Assembly: GCA_964578745.1 (NCBI GenBank)
Contig: CAZODZ010000071.1
Coordinates: forward strand, 1 to 7,938
Length of the DNA: 7,938 nt
Reading direction: 5' to 3'
DNA from: SKVJ01 sp964578745
Lineage (GTDB): Bacteria; Chloroflexota; Dehalococcoidia; GIF9; AB-539-J10
Below the pieces are notes generated by a model. The model was not told where the DNA came from. It ran no database searches and worked only from the letters and a program-made list of their open reading frames with translations. Shown one piece after another: positions 1 to 6,182 of this stretch (the first letter of the stretch is position 1; the number at the start of each line of letters is the position of its first letter). The position numbers were made by a program, and so were the translations under genes.

Positions 1-961
1 GGGGATCGGCCATACCGACGTCTTCGGATGCGAAGCGGACCAGCCGTCGTGCAATGTAAAGCGGGTCCTCTCCAGCCTCGAGCATTCGGCCCAGCCAGTA
101 AAGACCGGCATCTGGATCTGAACCACGTAAAGACTTGTGCAACGCCGATATGAGGTCATAGTGCTGGTCGCCCGCTCGGTCGTACAGGAGTGTCCGCTGT
201 TGCACAGCCTCATTGATTGCTTCAGTTGTGATATGGCGTCTGCCGCTGTCATCGGGCGCGCTGCCGAGCGCAGCAAGCTCCAACGCGTTGAGGGCAATCC
301 TTGCATCGCCGTCGGAGACGGCGATCAGCGTGTGGCGCGCCTCATCCGGCAATTCCGCGTTGAGCCTACCCAGGCCGCGTTCGCGATTCGTAAGCGCCCG
401 GTCGATGATCGTGGAGAGCGCCTCCTTGTCAAGTGGCTCCAGCCTGAATGTGCGCGCACGCGACAGCAGGGGTGAGATGACTTCGAACGAAGGATTCTCG
501 GTAGTCGCTCCAATGAAAACGACCGTGCCGTCCTCGACAAACGGCAGGATGGTGTCCTGCTGGGCCTTGTTGAACCTGTGTATCTCGTCTATGAATAGGA
601 TCGTCCGTTGTCCCGAGAATGACAGCCGTTTCTTTGCCTCGTCAACAACACGACGCAGGTCTGCTACTCCGGCGGTCACCGCGCTCAAGGGTACAAAATG
701 CGACCTGGTGTAGCGGGCAATGATCCGAGCAAGCGTTGTCTTGCCTGTCCCCGGCGGTCCCCACAGGATGATGGATGGCATCTGGTCGGCTTCAATGCTG
801 CGCCGCAGCAGGCGTCCCTTACCGACCACGTGTTCCTGCCCTGCGAATTCGTCGAATGAGTCGGGTCGCATCCGCGCTGCAAGAGGTACGCGGGGGTTCT
901 GCGGGCGTCGCCTGTCAGCTCCTCCTCCGGCGGGTTCAAACAGCGATGGCCTCTCGTTCAT
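1..961 (-). CDS. rarA: Replication-associated recombination protein A (RarA/MgsA family AAA+ ATPase), 3'-truncated by the window edge
   Basis: This AAA+ ATPase is related to clamp-loader subunits and acts at stalled replication forks and single-strand gaps in the cytoplasm (family knowledge: E. coli RarA/MgsA, yeast Mgs1, human WRNIP1). The visible part is 320 residues of the usual 430-450. In order it shows the N-terminal MRPDSFDEFAGQEHVVGKG block (about 31-49), Walker A GPPGTGKTT (68-76), Walker B ILFIDEIHRFNKAQQD (121-136), sensor 1 GATTENPSF (151-159), an arginine-finger region LLSRARTFRLEPL (165-177), the lid with SDGDARIALNALE (216-228), and the start of the C-terminal tetramerisation domain (YDLISALHKSLRGSDPDA, then LEAGEDP and RRLVRFASEDVG). 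The family-specific C-terminal end lies outside the window. The start is the first in-frame ATG after an upstream stop at 980-982. No clear Shine-Dalgarno precedes it. It begins 38 bp after the isomerase gene, so it may be read through from that gene, but its function is unrelated. Confidence 0.95.
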   Translation of the reverse strand, partial: MNERPSLFEPAGGGADRRRPQNPRVPLAARMRPDSFDEFAGQEHVVGKGRLLRRSIEADQMPSIILWGPPGTGKTTLARIIARYTRSHFVPLSAVTAGVADLRRVVDEAKKRLSFSGQRTILFIDEIHRFNKAQQDTILPFVEDGTVVFIGATTENPSFEVISPLLSRARTFRLEPLDKEALSTIIDRALTNRERGLGRLNAELPDEARHTLIAVSDGDARIALNALELAALGSAPDDSGRRHITTEAINEAVQQRTLLYDRAGDQHYDLISALHKSLRGSDPDAGLYWLGRMLEAGEDPLYIARRLVRFASEDVGMADP

Positions 962-999
962 ATCATGCCAGGCGTGCCATCAGGCGGCACTGTGAAGCG

Positions 1000-1842
1000 C
1001 TAGTCGAAGAATGTGCGCAGTGCCTTCAGCGCCTCGCGTGCGATGGTCTCGGGATCCGGACTAAGGTCCATTACTTCAATCGACAGGTACCCGCTGTAGC
1101 CCACGTCCTTGAGCGCCTGCGCGATAGACGGAAAATCTATCTTTCCCGTCCCCGGCCAACTCTTGTTCTCGTCGTTCATGTGGACATGGACCAGATACCT
1201 TCCGTGCTGATGTATCGCCTTTGGAATGTCGACACCCTGGTTGTACGCGGCGAAACAATCGAGCATCCATCTGAGATTCGGGTGATCAACGTCGCTGACC
1301 ATCTTCATCGCTTCGTCCGGTGTGTTGATGAAATTGGTCAGTGCCGAATGGATTGGTTCGAGGCTGAGGATGACGTCATAGTTGGCGCAGTACTCGGCGC
1401 ACTCGCGTAGCGTGTCCCGGGCCATCCTCCAGCCTTCGTCATACGGGATCTCCTCAGGGATACTGCGCGACTTGGCGGAGCCAAGCACCACGTTTCTGCC
1501 CCCGACCTCGCCACAGAAACGGATAAGCTCCTTCAGGTACTCCTTTGTCCACTGCCGTATCTCCGGGTCGGCACTATTGAGCTGTAGTCCCTCGGGACAG
1601 CTGAACAGAGGCCTCAGGTTTGGAATGGGTGTGAACAAGGCGTGGATGCCGGCGATCTCGATTCCGGCTGCGTCCGCCCATTCGCGCATCCGCTGTCGCT
1701 CCGGGTCCGTGACGTCCGTTATGCTGTTGCAGAACGAATACGAAGCAAGCTCGACGGCTTGGTAGCCCACGTCCTTCGCGAACTTGAAGATGTCCTCGAC
1801 ATCCCATCCGGGAAACGTGTCGCTGCAGATCGAGTACTTCAT
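1000..1842 (-). CDS. Sugar phosphate isomerase/epimerase (xylose isomerase-like TIM barrel, AP-endonuclease-2 superfamily)
   Basis: A 280-residue, full-length member of the cytoplasmic TIM-barrel superfamily (PF01261) that includes hydroxypyruvate isomerase, tagatose/psicose 3-epimerases, myo-inosose dehydratase and endonuclease IV. Typical marks are the strand-1 start MKYSICSDTF, VGYQAVELASYSF (25-37), GIEIAGIHALFTP (60-72), and four likely divalent-metal ligands: Glu162 in LSLEPIH, Asp195 in RWMLDCFA, His221 in VHVHMNDE and Glu256 in LSIEVMD. GTGKIDF (231-237) is the family's substrate-loop signature before the last strand. The four ligands fit an isomerase or epimerase rather than endonuclease IV, which carries three zinc ions and more ligands. 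The substrate cannot be read from the sequence. The start is supported by GGGAGGT 9 nt upstream. The gene lies 41 bp behind the aldo/keto reductase on the same strand, and the two probably share a transcript and a carbohydrate-related role (inference). Confidence 0.9.
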   Translation of the reverse strand: MKYSICSDTFPGWDVEDIFKFAKDVGYQAVELASYSFCNSITDVTDPERQRMREWADAAGIEIAGIHALFTPIPNLRPLFSCPEGLQLNSADPEIRQWTKEYLKELIRFCGEVGGRNVVLGSAKSRSIPEEIPYDEGWRMARDTLRECAEYCANYDVILSLEPIHSALTNFINTPDEAMKMVSDVDHPNLRWMLDCFAAYNQGVDIPKAIHQHGRYLVHVHMNDENKSWPGTGKIDFPSIAQALKDVGYSGYLSIEVMDLSPDPETIAREALKALRTFFD

Positions 1843-1851
1843 TCCTCTTGC

Positions 1852-1858
1852 ACCTCCC
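1852..1858 (-). promoter_or_regulatory. Ribosome binding site of the isomerase/epimerase gene
   Basis: On the minus strand GGGAGGT lies 9 nt before the ATG at 1842. A second purine run, AGAGGA, directly abuts the ATG. This is one of the two strongest Shine-Dalgarno sequences in the window and it fixes the start codon. Confidence 0.75.
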
Positions 1859-1883
1859 GTTGTCTTGTGCCGCGTGGTTACGC

Positions 1884-2861
1884 TTATCTGCCATAGAAGA
1901 AGCGAAGTGGCCGCAGCTCCTTCCAGATCTCGTCACATGCGGCACGTTCTTCGTCGGTGAGTGTGATTTCTGCTGCCCCCATGTTCTTTTCTATGTGCTT
2001 CGGAGAGGTGGCGCCGATGATGACCGACGTGATATTGGGACTGCCCAGTATCCATGCGAGCGCCATCTGCACCATGTCGTGGCCTGCCTGCGCTGCAATT
2101 GCCCGGAAGTGCTCGACAGCCCGGAAATTCGTCTCGTTCCAGTACCGTTCGTAATACATCCGGCCCATCGTTTCGTTGGAGAACCTTGTACCTGGCGCTG
2201 GTGGCTTCGACGGGTCGTGCTTGCCTGTGAGCAGTCCGCCTGCAAGCGGGTTGTAGACACACACACCGAGGCCTTCTTCGGCGCAAAGGGGCAGCAACTC
2301 ATATTCGATGTCACGCGTCAGCAGGTTATAGGGAGGCTGGACACACTCGAAACGGGCGAGCCCGTTCACGTCGCTTGTCCACAGTGCCTTGCTTATCTGG
2401 AACGCGCGGAAGTTGGAGACGGCTGGGTACCTGACTTTGCCCTGGTGCACCAGGTCATCCAGTGCACGCAGTGTCTCTTCAATGGGCGTAGTGTAGTCAG
2501 GCAGGTGAAGGTAGTACAGGTCGACATAATCAGTGTTGAGACGCCGCAAGCTTGCCTCAATGGCATGCATGACGTACTTGCGTGACGCGCCTCTGTCATT
2601 GGGGAATGGGCCCATGGGATTTCCGAACTTGGTCGCGAGAACGACCTGGTCCCGTCGGCCCTGCAGCGCCTTGCCTACGATTTCCTCTGAGCGCCCCTTG
2701 ACATACATGTCAGCCGTGTCGATGAAGTTGAGGCCCGCGTCCATGGCCGCGTGTATCATGGCTATGGCGTCGCTCTCACTGACCTGGTCGCCGAACGTCA
2801 TTGTGCCGAGACAGAATTGCGAGACTTTAAGGCCGGTCCTGCCGACTTTCCTGTAGTCCAT
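1884..2861 (-). CDS. Aldo/keto reductase, NAD(P)H-dependent oxidoreductase
   Basis: A 325-residue aldo/keto reductase, a cytoplasmic (beta/alpha)8 barrel that interconverts carbonyls and alcohols with NADP(H). The N-terminus MDYRKVGRTGLKVS is the standard family opening. The catalytic tetrad is complete: Asp48 and Tyr53 in FIDTADMYVKGRSEE, Lys78 in VVLATKFG, His119 in DLYYLHLPD. Further family blocks are AVSNF (147-151), CVQPPYNLLTRDIE (173-186), CVYNPLAGGLLTGK (201-214), and the C-terminal cofactor phosphate/adenine site IIGATSPKHIEKNM (281-294). Length is normal for the bacterial YghZ/Tas-like group. A TTG 30 bp upstream (2891) is in frame but would add an atypical decapeptide and falls at the predicted transcription start, so ATG 2861 is preferred. 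Spacing to GGGGG (2874-2878) is rather long at 12 nt. It lies just downstream of the MFS array and 41 bp before the isomerase, suggesting a role in converting an imported substrate (inference). Confidence 0.92.
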   Translation of the reverse strand: MDYRKVGRTGLKVSQFCLGTMTFGDQVSESDAIAMIHAAMDAGLNFIDTADMYVKGRSEEIVGKALQGRRDQVVLATKFGNPMGPFPNDRGASRKYVMHAIEASLRRLNTDYVDLYYLHLPDYTTPIEETLRALDDLVHQGKVRYPAVSNFRAFQISKALWTSDVNGLARFECVQPPYNLLTRDIEYELLPLCAEEGLGVCVYNPLAGGLLTGKHDPSKPPAPGTRFSNETMGRMYYERYWNETNFRAVEHFRAIAAQAGHDMVQMALAWILGSPNITSVIIGATSPKHIEKNMGAAEITLTDEERAACDEIWKELRPLRFFYGR

Positions 2862-2896
2862 CTTTCTGTGTAGCCCCCTTATCAAATGCAATTCGA

Positions 2897-2925
2897 AGCT
2901 TATCGGCGCGCCTGTCGGGTGTCAA
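2897..2925 (-). promoter_or_regulatory. Candidate sigma70-type promoter for the aldo/keto reductase-isomerase pair
   Basis: On the minus strand a perfect -35 TTGACA (2920-2925) is followed after 17 bp by TAAGCT (2897-2902), which keeps the most conserved TA...T positions of the -10 box but matches only 3 of 6. The predicted start near 2890 gives a leader of about 29 nt before ATG 2861. The site lies in the 93-bp gap after the truncated MFS gene. A small inverted repeat (2923-2940) overlaps the -35 box. Confidence 0.4.
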
Positions 2926-2940
2926 CAGACGAGGCTGTTG
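2923..2940. repeat. Short inverted repeat downstream of the mini-MFS gene, overlapping a candidate -35 box
   Basis: CAACAG and CTGTTG form a 6-bp perfect stem around a 6-nt loop, 14 bp after the stop codon of the mini-MFS gene. No T-tract follows in the transcribed direction, so it is not a convincing intrinsic terminator. Because it overlaps the candidate -35 TTGACA it could be a repressor operator, but a 6-bp repeat can occur by chance. Confidence 0.25.
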
Positions 2941-2954
2941 CGCCGCCAGCGTAT

Positions 2955-3440
2955 CTATCGTGGCGCGACGCCGCTGCGTGGATTGGCGATTATCATGAGC
3001 ACCGCCGCCACTACAAGGGCTGCCTGGACAAGGGCAAACGTGGTTGTGTATGAGCCCGTAACGTCATGCAGGAAGCCTCCGAGCCATGGACCGATGGATA
3101 CCCCGACGGCCACCGCCAGGATCGACATGCCCTGGATGGAGCCGTAGTTGCGACCGTGAAAACAGTCGGCGATGCTCGCAAAGCAGGTTGGCGGCGTGAT
3201 GCCGAGCCCGTAGCCCGTCGCTGCTGCGAACAGAATGGCCACGGCGACCGGCGCCACAAGTCCGCAGGTGAATATTGTCAATGAGTACATGATTGCAGTG
3301 ACACCGCGGGACCAGTGGAAGTCGTCGACGATGACCGGGTAGAAGACGGTGAACGTGTTGCGAATGGCATAGGCCACCAGGATGATGCTGAAGCCAGCCG
3401 CAACCACCACCCATCCGTAGGAGACGTGTGGTCTGTTCAT
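2955..3440 (-). CDS. Internally deleted MFS transporter (mini-MFS, TM1-TM2 fused to TM10-TM12); probably a decaying gene
   Basis: A 161-residue reading frame homologous to the two MFS genes just upstream of it in the transcript. Residues 1-66 match the N-terminus, TM1 and TM2 (SYGWVVVAAGF, IRNTFTVFYP, SRGVTAIMYS, LVAPVA). From about residue 67 the protein continues directly with TM10-TM12 (GLGITPPTCFASIADCFHGR, IGPWLGGFLHDVTGSY). Aligned by eye to the 416-residue neighbour, residues 65-321 of that protein have no counterpart: motif A, TM3-TM9 and the central loop. The join near 3240-3250 is in frame and no internal stop is present. Seven helices are missing, an odd number, so normal topology cannot be kept on both sides of the join. 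Transport by the usual two-bundle rocker-switch mechanism is not possible. Start ATG 3440 has GGGAG only 3 nt away. The gene begins 33 bp after the previous MFS stop. It is either a pseudogene with an open frame, a new small membrane protein, or an assembly error. Confidence 0.8.
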   Translation of the reverse strand: MNRPHVSYGWVVVAAGFSIILVAYAIRNTFTVFYPVIVDDFHWSRGVTAIMYSLTIFTCGLVAPVAVAILFAAATGYGLGITPPTCFASIADCFHGRNYGSIQGMSILAVAVGVSIGPWLGGFLHDVTGSYTTTFALVQAALVVAAVLMIIANPRSGVAPR

Positions 3441-3473
3441 CGACTCCCGTCGCCGGCGCCGTGTTCCGGCCCC

Positions 3474-4724
3474 TCAGACGGCAACGTCCCCCTTGCCCGG
3501 CCGCACCGTCCACATGGCGAACCCGGCGATGGCAGCCATCAGTAACACGAGGAGCAACGCTATCTCGTATGTGCCGGTGATGTCGTGCAGGATGCCGCCC
3601 AACCATGGACCGATGGCTCCTCCGATGGAGCACCACAGGATTATCGTTCCCTGTATCGCCCCGTAGTTGCCGCCGTGGAAGCGGTCGGCTACCGCGGCGA
3701 AGCAGGTTGGCGGTGTGATTCCCAGCCCGAAACCGGCGCTGATGCCGAAGGCGAGCGGAATGAGCAGCGATGTCCCGGCAGAGGTTGCAAGCATAAGGGC
3801 CGTGCCGAGTACGGTGAGTAGACAACCGCCAAGGAATATGTACGTGCGGCCGAAACGGTCGGATAGAAAGCTTGAGAAAGTGCCGACCGCGAATGCAACG
3901 CCGAAGATGCTGAACAGGGATGCAGCCGTCATCGGCGCGTACCCCGCGTCCTGGAGGATGTAGACGAAGTGGGCAAGCGTTATCTGTTGCGCCACCCCCA
4001 TGTTGCAGAAGCTGATAATGAGGAACACCTTGAACGTCCGTGTCCTCAGGGCCGATTTGACATCCCAGCCGGGCGTGACTGCAGGCACTGCTGTACGCTG
4101 AATTATCTCCCTGGCGTCAGCACTGGATGTCGCTGCAGCCGCCTGCGTTGCGTTCGCGCTGCTCCTGCGGAAGAAGAGCAGGACGAGTGGGACACAGATG
4201 GCGACTGCCGAGAGGCCGATGATGATGTATGCCCTCTGCCAGCCGTATGTCGAGATGAGGAACTGGAATACCGGAGCAGTCACAAGGCTCACGCCGAACC
4301 CGGAGCCGAGAAGGCCGAATACGAAGCCCCTCCTGTGGGGGAACCACCCGGTAATCACCGTGCTGAGAGGCGTGATGCCGCTGAGGCTGACACCGATCGC
4401 GACGAGGATGCCATACAGCAGGTAGAAGTGCCATGTCTCGGTGGCCAGGCTGCAGAGCGACACACCACCGCCGGCAATCAGCACGCCTGCAGCGACAACG
4501 GCCCTGGGGTTGTGCCTGTCGACGAGGCTTCCAGCTATGGGCGCGACAAAGCCGTAGGCGAGCAGTGTGATGGAGTACATGATGGCGGTGACGCCGCGGG
4601 TCCAACCGAAATTGTCAACTAGTACCGGGTAGAACACGCTGAAGGTATTGCGCATTCCGTAGCCGATAAGCATGGCCACGAAGCCTGCTGCGAGAACGAG
4701 CCAGCCGTGATAAGGCCGTCGCAT
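3474..4724 (-). CDS. MFS transporter (MCT/OFA-like, 12 TM), second copy of the array
   Basis: A 416-residue, full-length major facilitator superfamily permease of the inner membrane, using a proton or ion gradient or substrate exchange (family knowledge). It shows TM1 with Arg25 in GYGMRNTFSVFYP, GWTRGVTAIMYS entering TM2, motif A GSLVDRHNPR (65-74), TM4-TM5 with SGITPLSTVITGWFPHRRG (115-133) and FGLLGSGFGVS, a cytoplasmic central loop (about 187-224), TM7 starting near 230, the second-half motif-A copy SSFLSDRFGR (284-293), TM10 GLGITPPTCFAAVADRFHG (333-351) and TM11-TM12. The WF..RR.FVFG..GSGFG pattern is typical of monocarboxylate/oxalate-formate-like members. The substrate is unknown. There is no signal peptide, as is usual for MFS proteins. 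Its ATG follows the upstream MFS stop after 2 bp, with GGGAGGG 9 nt upstream, so the two are very likely translationally coupled. Confidence 0.93.
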   Translation of the reverse strand: MRRPYHGWLVLAAGFVAMLIGYGMRNTFSVFYPVLVDNFGWTRGVTAIMYSITLLAYGFVAPIAGSLVDRHNPRAVVAAGVLIAGGGVSLCSLATETWHFYLLYGILVAIGVSLSGITPLSTVITGWFPHRRGFVFGLLGSGFGVSLVTAPVFQFLISTYGWQRAYIIIGLSAVAICVPLVLLFFRRSSANATQAAAATSSADAREIIQRTAVPAVTPGWDVKSALRTRTFKVFLIISFCNMGVAQQITLAHFVYILQDAGYAPMTAASLFSIFGVAFAVGTFSSFLSDRFGRTYIFLGGCLLTVLGTALMLATSAGTSLLIPLAFGISAGFGLGITPPTCFAAVADRFHGGNYGAIQGTIILWCSIGGAIGPWLGGILHDITGTYEIALLLVLLMAAIAGFAMWTVRPGKGDVAV

Positions 4725-4726
4725 GT

Positions 4727-6040
4727 TTATACGCCCTCCCCAGTGGCGTCAACCAGCCGTGGCCGCGCGCCGGGGACGGGCTGCAGCTTTCGGGGTGCCG
4801 CGATGAACACGAGCAGCGCTGCGAGCAAAAGGGCGCCTACTACGATGGCGAGGGTGATGGTATAGCTGCCGGTGATGTCAACAAGATAGCCGGCGAACCA
4901 CGGGCTGAATGCGCCCCCCAGGGAGAAACCGAATGTCACGAACCCGAATATCGAGCCGTAGTTCCTGCCCTGGAACAGGTCGGCAACCGTTGCAAAGAAC
5001 GTCGTCACCGCTGCTCCCATCCCGAGGCCGCAGAAGAACATACTGATGGCGCCCAGCCACGAAAGGGACGGGTTATTGACGGCGAACATGAGCGCGGTTG
5101 CGACCGCCGCGATGATACAGCCGGGCCCGAACACATGCTCGCGTCCTATCCTGTCGGACAGGTAGGCAAACAGGTAGCCGATGGTGATGCCGATGGCGTA
5201 GAAGCTGAATATGTTTGCAGCCAGCTGCGGCGGGAATGCCTGGTCATGGAAGAAGTAGACGCTGTGTGCGATTATGGTCTGCTGTGCGATGCCCATCATG
5301 CAGAAGTCGGCGATGAACAGGAGCCAGAGCGTGCGTGTGCGCAACGCACGGCGCAGCGTCCAGTCTGTACGCGACCACTCATTCGAGACCTGTCGATGGG
5401 TGGTGGGAGTGTCGGTGCCGGAGACCGGGGCAGCGATGCCGTCGGGATAGGTGCCTTTCTCCGCCGGGCTCCTGCGCATGAGGATGGCCGCCAGCGGGAC
5501 CAGGATGGCGATGGCGAGCAGACCTATCGTCAGGTATGCCTGAGAACGGCCCATCCCGGTGATCAGTGATTGTGCCACAGGAGAGGCAAGCAGCCCGAAG
5601 CCGAAGCCCATGTTGAATATGCCGAAGGCAAGCGCACGTTTGCGTACGAACCAACGCGCCATGATGGCGCTCTGCGGCGTTACGCCTGTCATACTCAGGC
5701 CGGCAGCCGCACCCACTCCGTAGAGCAGGAAGAAATGCCACTGCTCACTGGCGATGCTGCACAGTGCGATTGAGCCGCCCATGATGCAGACGCCTATGGG
5801 GAAGACCACGCGCGGACTGAAACGGTCAGCCAGTCCCCCTGCGACCGGAGCCATGAGACCGTAGACGATGATGTTGATGGAGAACATCAGCGCGGTGCTG
5901 CCGCGGGCCCAGCCGAACTCCTCCACCAGCGCAGGATAGAACACGTTGAAGGTGTTACGGAGGGCATATCCTACGGCCATCATGGTGAATGCGACGGCGA
6001 CTATCACCCAGCCGTAGAAGAATCGTGGACGTTCTATCAC
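4727..6040 (-). CDS. MFS transporter (MCT/OFA-like, 12 TM), first copy of the array
   Basis: A 437-residue inner-membrane major facilitator, paralogous to the next two genes. Features are TM1 with Arg28 in GYALRNTFNVFYP, GWARGSTALMFS, motif A GGLADRFSPR (68-77), TM4 TGVTPQSAIMARWFVRKRA (118-136), TM5 FNMGFGFGLLASP, a central loop (about 188-232), TM7 from about 237, the second motif-A copy AYLSDRIGR (292-300), TM10 ending TTFFATVADLFQGRNYGSI, and TM11-TM12 with SPWFAGYLVDITGSYT. The frame is open back to 6274, but that 78-residue extension is Cys/Pro/Ser-rich, overlaps the helicase gene and lies upstream of the likely promoter. The GTG at 6040 gives MIERPRFFYGWV, which aligns with the N-termini of both paralogues, so it is chosen although no good Shine-Dalgarno precedes it. 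The substrate is unknown. As first gene after a promoter it probably heads the cassette. Confidence 0.9.
   Translation of the reverse strand: MIERPRFFYGWVIVAVAFTMMAVGYALRNTFNVFYPALVEEFGWARGSTALMFSINIIVYGLMAPVAGGLADRFSPRVVFPIGVCIMGGSIALCSIASEQWHFFLLYGVGAAAGLSMTGVTPQSAIMARWFVRKRALAFGIFNMGFGFGLLASPVAQSLITGMGRSQAYLTIGLLAIAILVPLAAILMRRSPAEKGTYPDGIAAPVSGTDTPTTHRQVSNEWSRTDWTLRRALRTRTLWLLFIADFCMMGIAQQTIIAHSVYFFHDQAFPPQLAANIFSFYAIGITIGYLFAYLSDRIGREHVFGPGCIIAAVATALMFAVNNPSLSWLGAISMFFCGLGMGAAVTTFFATVADLFQGRNYGSIFGFVTFGFSLGGAFSPWFAGYLVDITGSYTITLAIVVGALLLAALLVFIAAPRKLQPVPGARPRLVDATGEGV
4734..4740 (-). promoter_or_regulatory. Ribosome binding site of the second MFS gene, embedded in the end of the first
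   Basis: GGGAGGG on the minus strand lies 9 nt before ATG 4724 and is part of the last codons of the preceding MFS gene, whose TAA stop (4727-4729) is 2 bp from the ATG. This arrangement is typical of translational coupling. Confidence 0.65.
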
Positions 6041-6133
6041 GGTGTCGTCACTGTCTTTCGTGGGCCTCGCGGTGCTCAGCGGCTTGACGGGTAGTCTTTC
6101 TGTCCTGCGTGGCTGACACGAACAAGCCGTGCC

Positions 6134-6163
6134 AGTATAACAGGAGCAGTCAGCAGGCTTCAA
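6134..6163 (-). promoter_or_regulatory. Candidate extended -10 sigma70-type promoter for the MFS cassette
   Basis: On the minus strand the -10 box TATACT (6134-6139, 5 of 6 to consensus) is preceded by TGT, giving an extended -10 element TGnTATACT. TTGAAG (6158-6163, 4 of 6) lies 18 bp upstream as -35. The predicted start near 6127 gives a leader of roughly 87 nt before the GTG at 6040. It sits in the 142-bp gap (6041-6182) between the helicase stop and the MFS start. No intrinsic terminator for the helicase gene is evident in this gap. Confidence 0.5.
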
Positions 6164-6182
6164 AAACAATTGGTCGGCGTGG

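Larger units (their letters stand above)
2955..6040 (-). repeat. Tandem array of three MFS paralogues
   Basis: Three consecutive same-strand genes share colinear motifs: RNTFxVFYP in TM1, GWxRGxTAxMxS or HWSRG in TM2, GxTPP/TT and ADxFxGxNYGxI in TM10-TM11, and PWxxGxxxDxTGxY before TM12. Copies 2 and 3 also share short identical DNA blocks at matching places, for example a 14-mer at 3700-3713 and 3181-3194 and another at 3603-3616 and 3084-3097. They have diverged too far at the protein level for a recent duplication. Confidence 0.7.

Noticed and set aside
974..990. GTGCC/GGCAC hairpin between the isomerase stop and the rarA start, considered as a terminator
   Set aside because: The stem is only 5 bp, the loop is 7 nt and no T-tract follows, so it is too weak to call.
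775..1410. A 211-codon plus-strand frame across the rarA-isomerase junction
   Set aside because: It is antisense to two well-supported genes and shows no family resemblance.
1848..2585. A 245-codon open frame on the plus strand opposite the aldo/keto reductase
   Set aside because: It is antisense to a gene with complete catalytic motifs, and its Cys/Arg/Val-rich translation shows no recognisable domain; it is a product of GC-rich codon bias.
2895..2912. HindIII-like AAGCTT close to AscI-like GGCGCGCC, resembling a cloning polylinker
   Set aside because: No other vector sequence surrounds it, the region is an ordinary intergenic gap, and such sites arise by chance in GC-rich DNA.
3064..3825. 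A 253-codon minus-strand frame spanning the two downstream MFS copies
   Set aside because: It lies in the wrong frame relative to both MFS genes; the His/Arg-rich translation is a frame shadow.
3969..4622. A 217-codon plus-strand frame rich in Glu, Arg, Asp and His opposite the second MFS gene
   Set aside because: Hydrophobic transmembrane codons read in reverse give charged residues; there is no domain or plausible ribosome binding site, and the MFS gene on the other strand is clear.
6160..6182. TTGTTTTT tract after the helicase stop, considered as an intrinsic terminator
   Set aside because: No GC-rich hairpin precedes the T-run; part of the tract overlaps the candidate -35 region of the MFS promoter.
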